Assembly (NCBI RefSeq): GCF_040807025.1
Contig: NC_090981.1
Span: 36,683,817 to 36,747,816, forward strand
Direction of reading: 5' to 3'
Source: Struthio camelus
Taxonomy: Eukaryota; Chordata; Aves; Struthioniformes; Struthionidae
Length of the DNA stretch: 64,000 nt
A program made the translations under genes and the position numbers. Position 1 is the first letter of the stretch; the number at the start of each line of letters is the position of its first letter. Of the stretch, positions 62,166 through 64,000 are shown one piece after another. A model generated the notes under the pieces. That model made no database searches, was not told the origin of the DNA, and worked only from the letters and a program-made list of their open reading frames with translations.

Positions 62166-62207
62166 ATGCATGCCCAGAGAGAAGGATATTTCTTTTTTAA
62201 TGGCAGA

Positions 62208-62390
62208 AATCTGCTAGCTATTCTTGCCTTATCTGCAACAGCTGAGCAATCTTTCAGTGCCATGAGGAGATTGAAAACTTGGCTCATATCTAGCATGGAC
62301 AAGCTTGCCTTAATCACATTGCTCTTTTACATGTGCACAAGGACATCAACATTGACAGTGCTACAGTAAAGCAGCCATTTGCTGAAAACA
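62208..62390 (+). pseudogene. hAT-family transposase C-terminal relic (dimerisation region)
   Basis: The + strand frame from about 62208 reads NLLAILALSATAEQ then SFSAMRRLKTWLISSM. This is the conserved core of the hAT C-terminal dimerisation domain (family pattern: ..P-T-A-x-A-E-R-S-F-S-x-L-R-R-L-K-x-x-L-R-x-x-M). A one-base shift near 62310-62320 moves the continuation to the next frame, which reads ALLHVHKDINID then SATVKQPFAENN. That corresponds to the family's LALLHIHRDIPID...FA segment. No N-terminal zinc finger, DDE catalytic region or terminal inverted repeats were recognised, so it is an inactive fragment. It may be a dead hAT transposon, or a decayed copy of a hAT-derived host gene such as the ZMYM-like family. 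The match of both halves in correct order makes chance unlikely. Confidence 0.8.
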
Positions 62391-63735
62391 ACTGTCAACG
62401 TTGTCAAGTTTCTGGAACCTTTTATAATGTGATTTGTATGACAAAGCTTGTATAATTCTGTTTATCAGCTGTAGTAACAAATTTTCTTAAAGGGGGGCAT
62501 ATGGAAAAATACACTGGAGCTGGATTTTATATTACCTGCTCCTACCTGACACTCCAAAGTGAATGAATTAAAAAAAAAATTACAAGATAAATGAAGTGCA
62601 ACAACCTGAGTTTCCAGTCCCATTTCAAATAATGGTCTCAAAAAGTTACAAAAAAAGAATCAAAAGATTTCTCTTTCATTTAAAACACAGATTTTTTTAA
62701 TAAAGTTTTCATGCATTTTTCTTTCTACACTAAACTCGCCATTGTACCTGTAAAGGGATACACTTGAAAAATGAATCAGAATTAAATTGTGTGTGATGCT
62801 AATTGATACATAGAATTTTTAAAAGCCAACACGAAAGGCTTGGTACATATATGGTGCAGGTAAAAGGTGCAGAGTCCATGGTAAAATGCTGCAGAGGGTG
62901 GAGAATAGCAACTTAATTTTAGGATTAGATTAATTTAGATTAGGGATTATTGCCTAATTTATGTCTGTACCACCTATTGATAATTCCGAGCATCACAGAC
63001 ATCTGCCAGCCCATCTCAAACCTGATCTCGTAGCACCTCCCACTATTCAAATCACAGGACCACTAACACAAATCTGCTAATGGCTCTTCATCCTTGGCAC
63101 TACTATACTTTCAGTTTATTATAGTCTACTCTCATCCCTTCCTAGGTATAAGTATTTAGAAATCACAAAATCTCTCAGGTAAATCATACTTTAACAGTTT
63201 TAAACAGTCAGTATTTTGTTAATAACAATGTAGCAGTGTATGAGGTTGTCTCCGACCAAATTTCATCTCACAGCCTGTTTCTCATTACCTGAATTCCCAG
63301 TCCCTGAAGCCTGTCTTACAAAAGTGATTTTCTTCCTTTCAATCAACCATTTTTACTAATCATCTATAAAATAAATTGTGAAGAAGAGTCAGAATAGAAG
63401 AAGATATTGGGAGGAATGTTTTGAGTTTACTTCGGTGGTTCTCTTCAATCTGTAAATTAATGCTACAAACGCTGCAGGAGTTACTGGGCACCTAAACTTC
63501 TGTAGTGTTCCAGCGGAATATAAATGAGATAAGACTGGTGCTCTAAAGGATGTATTTAAGAACAAACTTTCTCTATATCATCTTAATCACAATTTCTAAA
63601 GATACATTTTATATATCAGCTGTAGCCCTGTTGACTATCTCAGCTATTCCAATTGATTTTTCTAACACATACTTGCAATGCCTGTGAGATATCTCAGCAC
63701 AAGCTGTACAATTACTGGTATTTATCTTGAATTAA
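62391..63735. other. No gene seen
   Basis: Unique AT-rich sequence. No further transposase-like frame and no clear terminal repeat of the hAT relic was found. Confidence 0.55.
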
Positions 63736-63785
63736 AGAGAGGGAGGGAGGGAGGGAGGGAGGGAGGAAGGAGGGAGGGAGAGAAA
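63736..63785 (+). repeat. (GGGA)n / polypurine microsatellite
   Basis: About ten GGGA units with one GGAA interruption. Many GGG tracts one base apart make the + strand strongly G-quadruplex capable. Confidence 0.92.
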
Positions 63786-64000
63786 GAATTGTGTGCATAG
63801 TACACATTAGGCGCAGAGAGTTTCATAACTCCCCAGAGAATCTAGTGCACACTGTCAAACTGAATGGTGTCTCACAGTTAATTTGGTTGGTGGCCAGGGG
63901 CCACAAATAATTCTCTTGCCTACAGCCAAAGTTACTTAGTTCTGTAAGGATGAACGTCTTAGCTTCTACAAAGACTTAAGACTCATGGACATAATTTTGC
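63786..64000. other. No gene seen
   Basis: Short unique sequence to the window end, with no supported feature. Confidence 0.5.

Noticed and set aside
1..64000. Search for CRISPR arrays, bacterial operons, rRNA genes, intact tRNAs and retroviral LTRs
   Set aside because: None seen. There are no regularly spaced repeats, no rRNA segments and no LTR-type paired repeats, and the sequence character is vertebrate.

Overview
The window reads as non-coding vertebrate nuclear DNA, most likely from a bird. It is AT-rich, has no bacterial-type gene arrangement, and its longest uninterrupted open frame is only 175 codons. The organism call rests on the repeats. There is one clear 5'-truncated CR1 LINE (about 28346-29325) with the sauropsid CR1 3' end, and a thin background of very old CORE-SINE/MIR-like and L3-like fragments. 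Low repeat density plus CR1 as the only sizeable LINE suits a bird better than a mammal. A crocodilian or turtle cannot be strictly excluded, and the species cannot be named.

No protein-coding gene is recognised with confidence. Six stretches have an open frame bounded by splice-like sites. Three on the + strand (1601-1752, 2319-2474, 2839-2947) have compatible phases and end at a stop. Three are on the - strand: 21179-21289 and 16843-16893 are phase-compatible with each other, and 9179-9236 stands alone. Vertebrate introns contain many such decoys, so all are listed as hypotheses. The window is probably a long intron or a gene desert.

Layout: 1-3000 holds homopolymers, purine/pyrimidine tracts and the + strand candidate exons. 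3000-21100 is mostly featureless AT-rich sequence with a tRNA-like relic (about 14000), a MIR-like SINE (about 16200), a homeodomain/POU-motif cluster (about 16960) and a near-perfect palindrome (17337-17380). 21160-21390 is a small CpG-rich block. 22900-30440 contains most of the ancient repeats and the CR1 copy. 34331-34397 is a (TA)n/(TG)n microsatellite. 38350-39400 has a MIR-like SINE and a possible L3/L2-like LINE 3' end. 44090-44300 is a GC-rich block packed with palindromes. 46434-46472 has two adjacent palindromes. 49165-49256 is a polypyrimidine/(CG)4 tract next to a G-rich run. 62208-62390 preserves the C-terminal dimerisation segment of a hAT-family transposase with one frameshift. 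63736-63785 is a (GGGA)n repeat.

The clearest biological content is therefore a fossil record of mobile elements (CR1, L3-like, MIR-like, tRNA-like, hAT). I found no new multi-gene system. The best leads are the hAT relic, the phase-compatible candidate exons, and the palindrome clusters.
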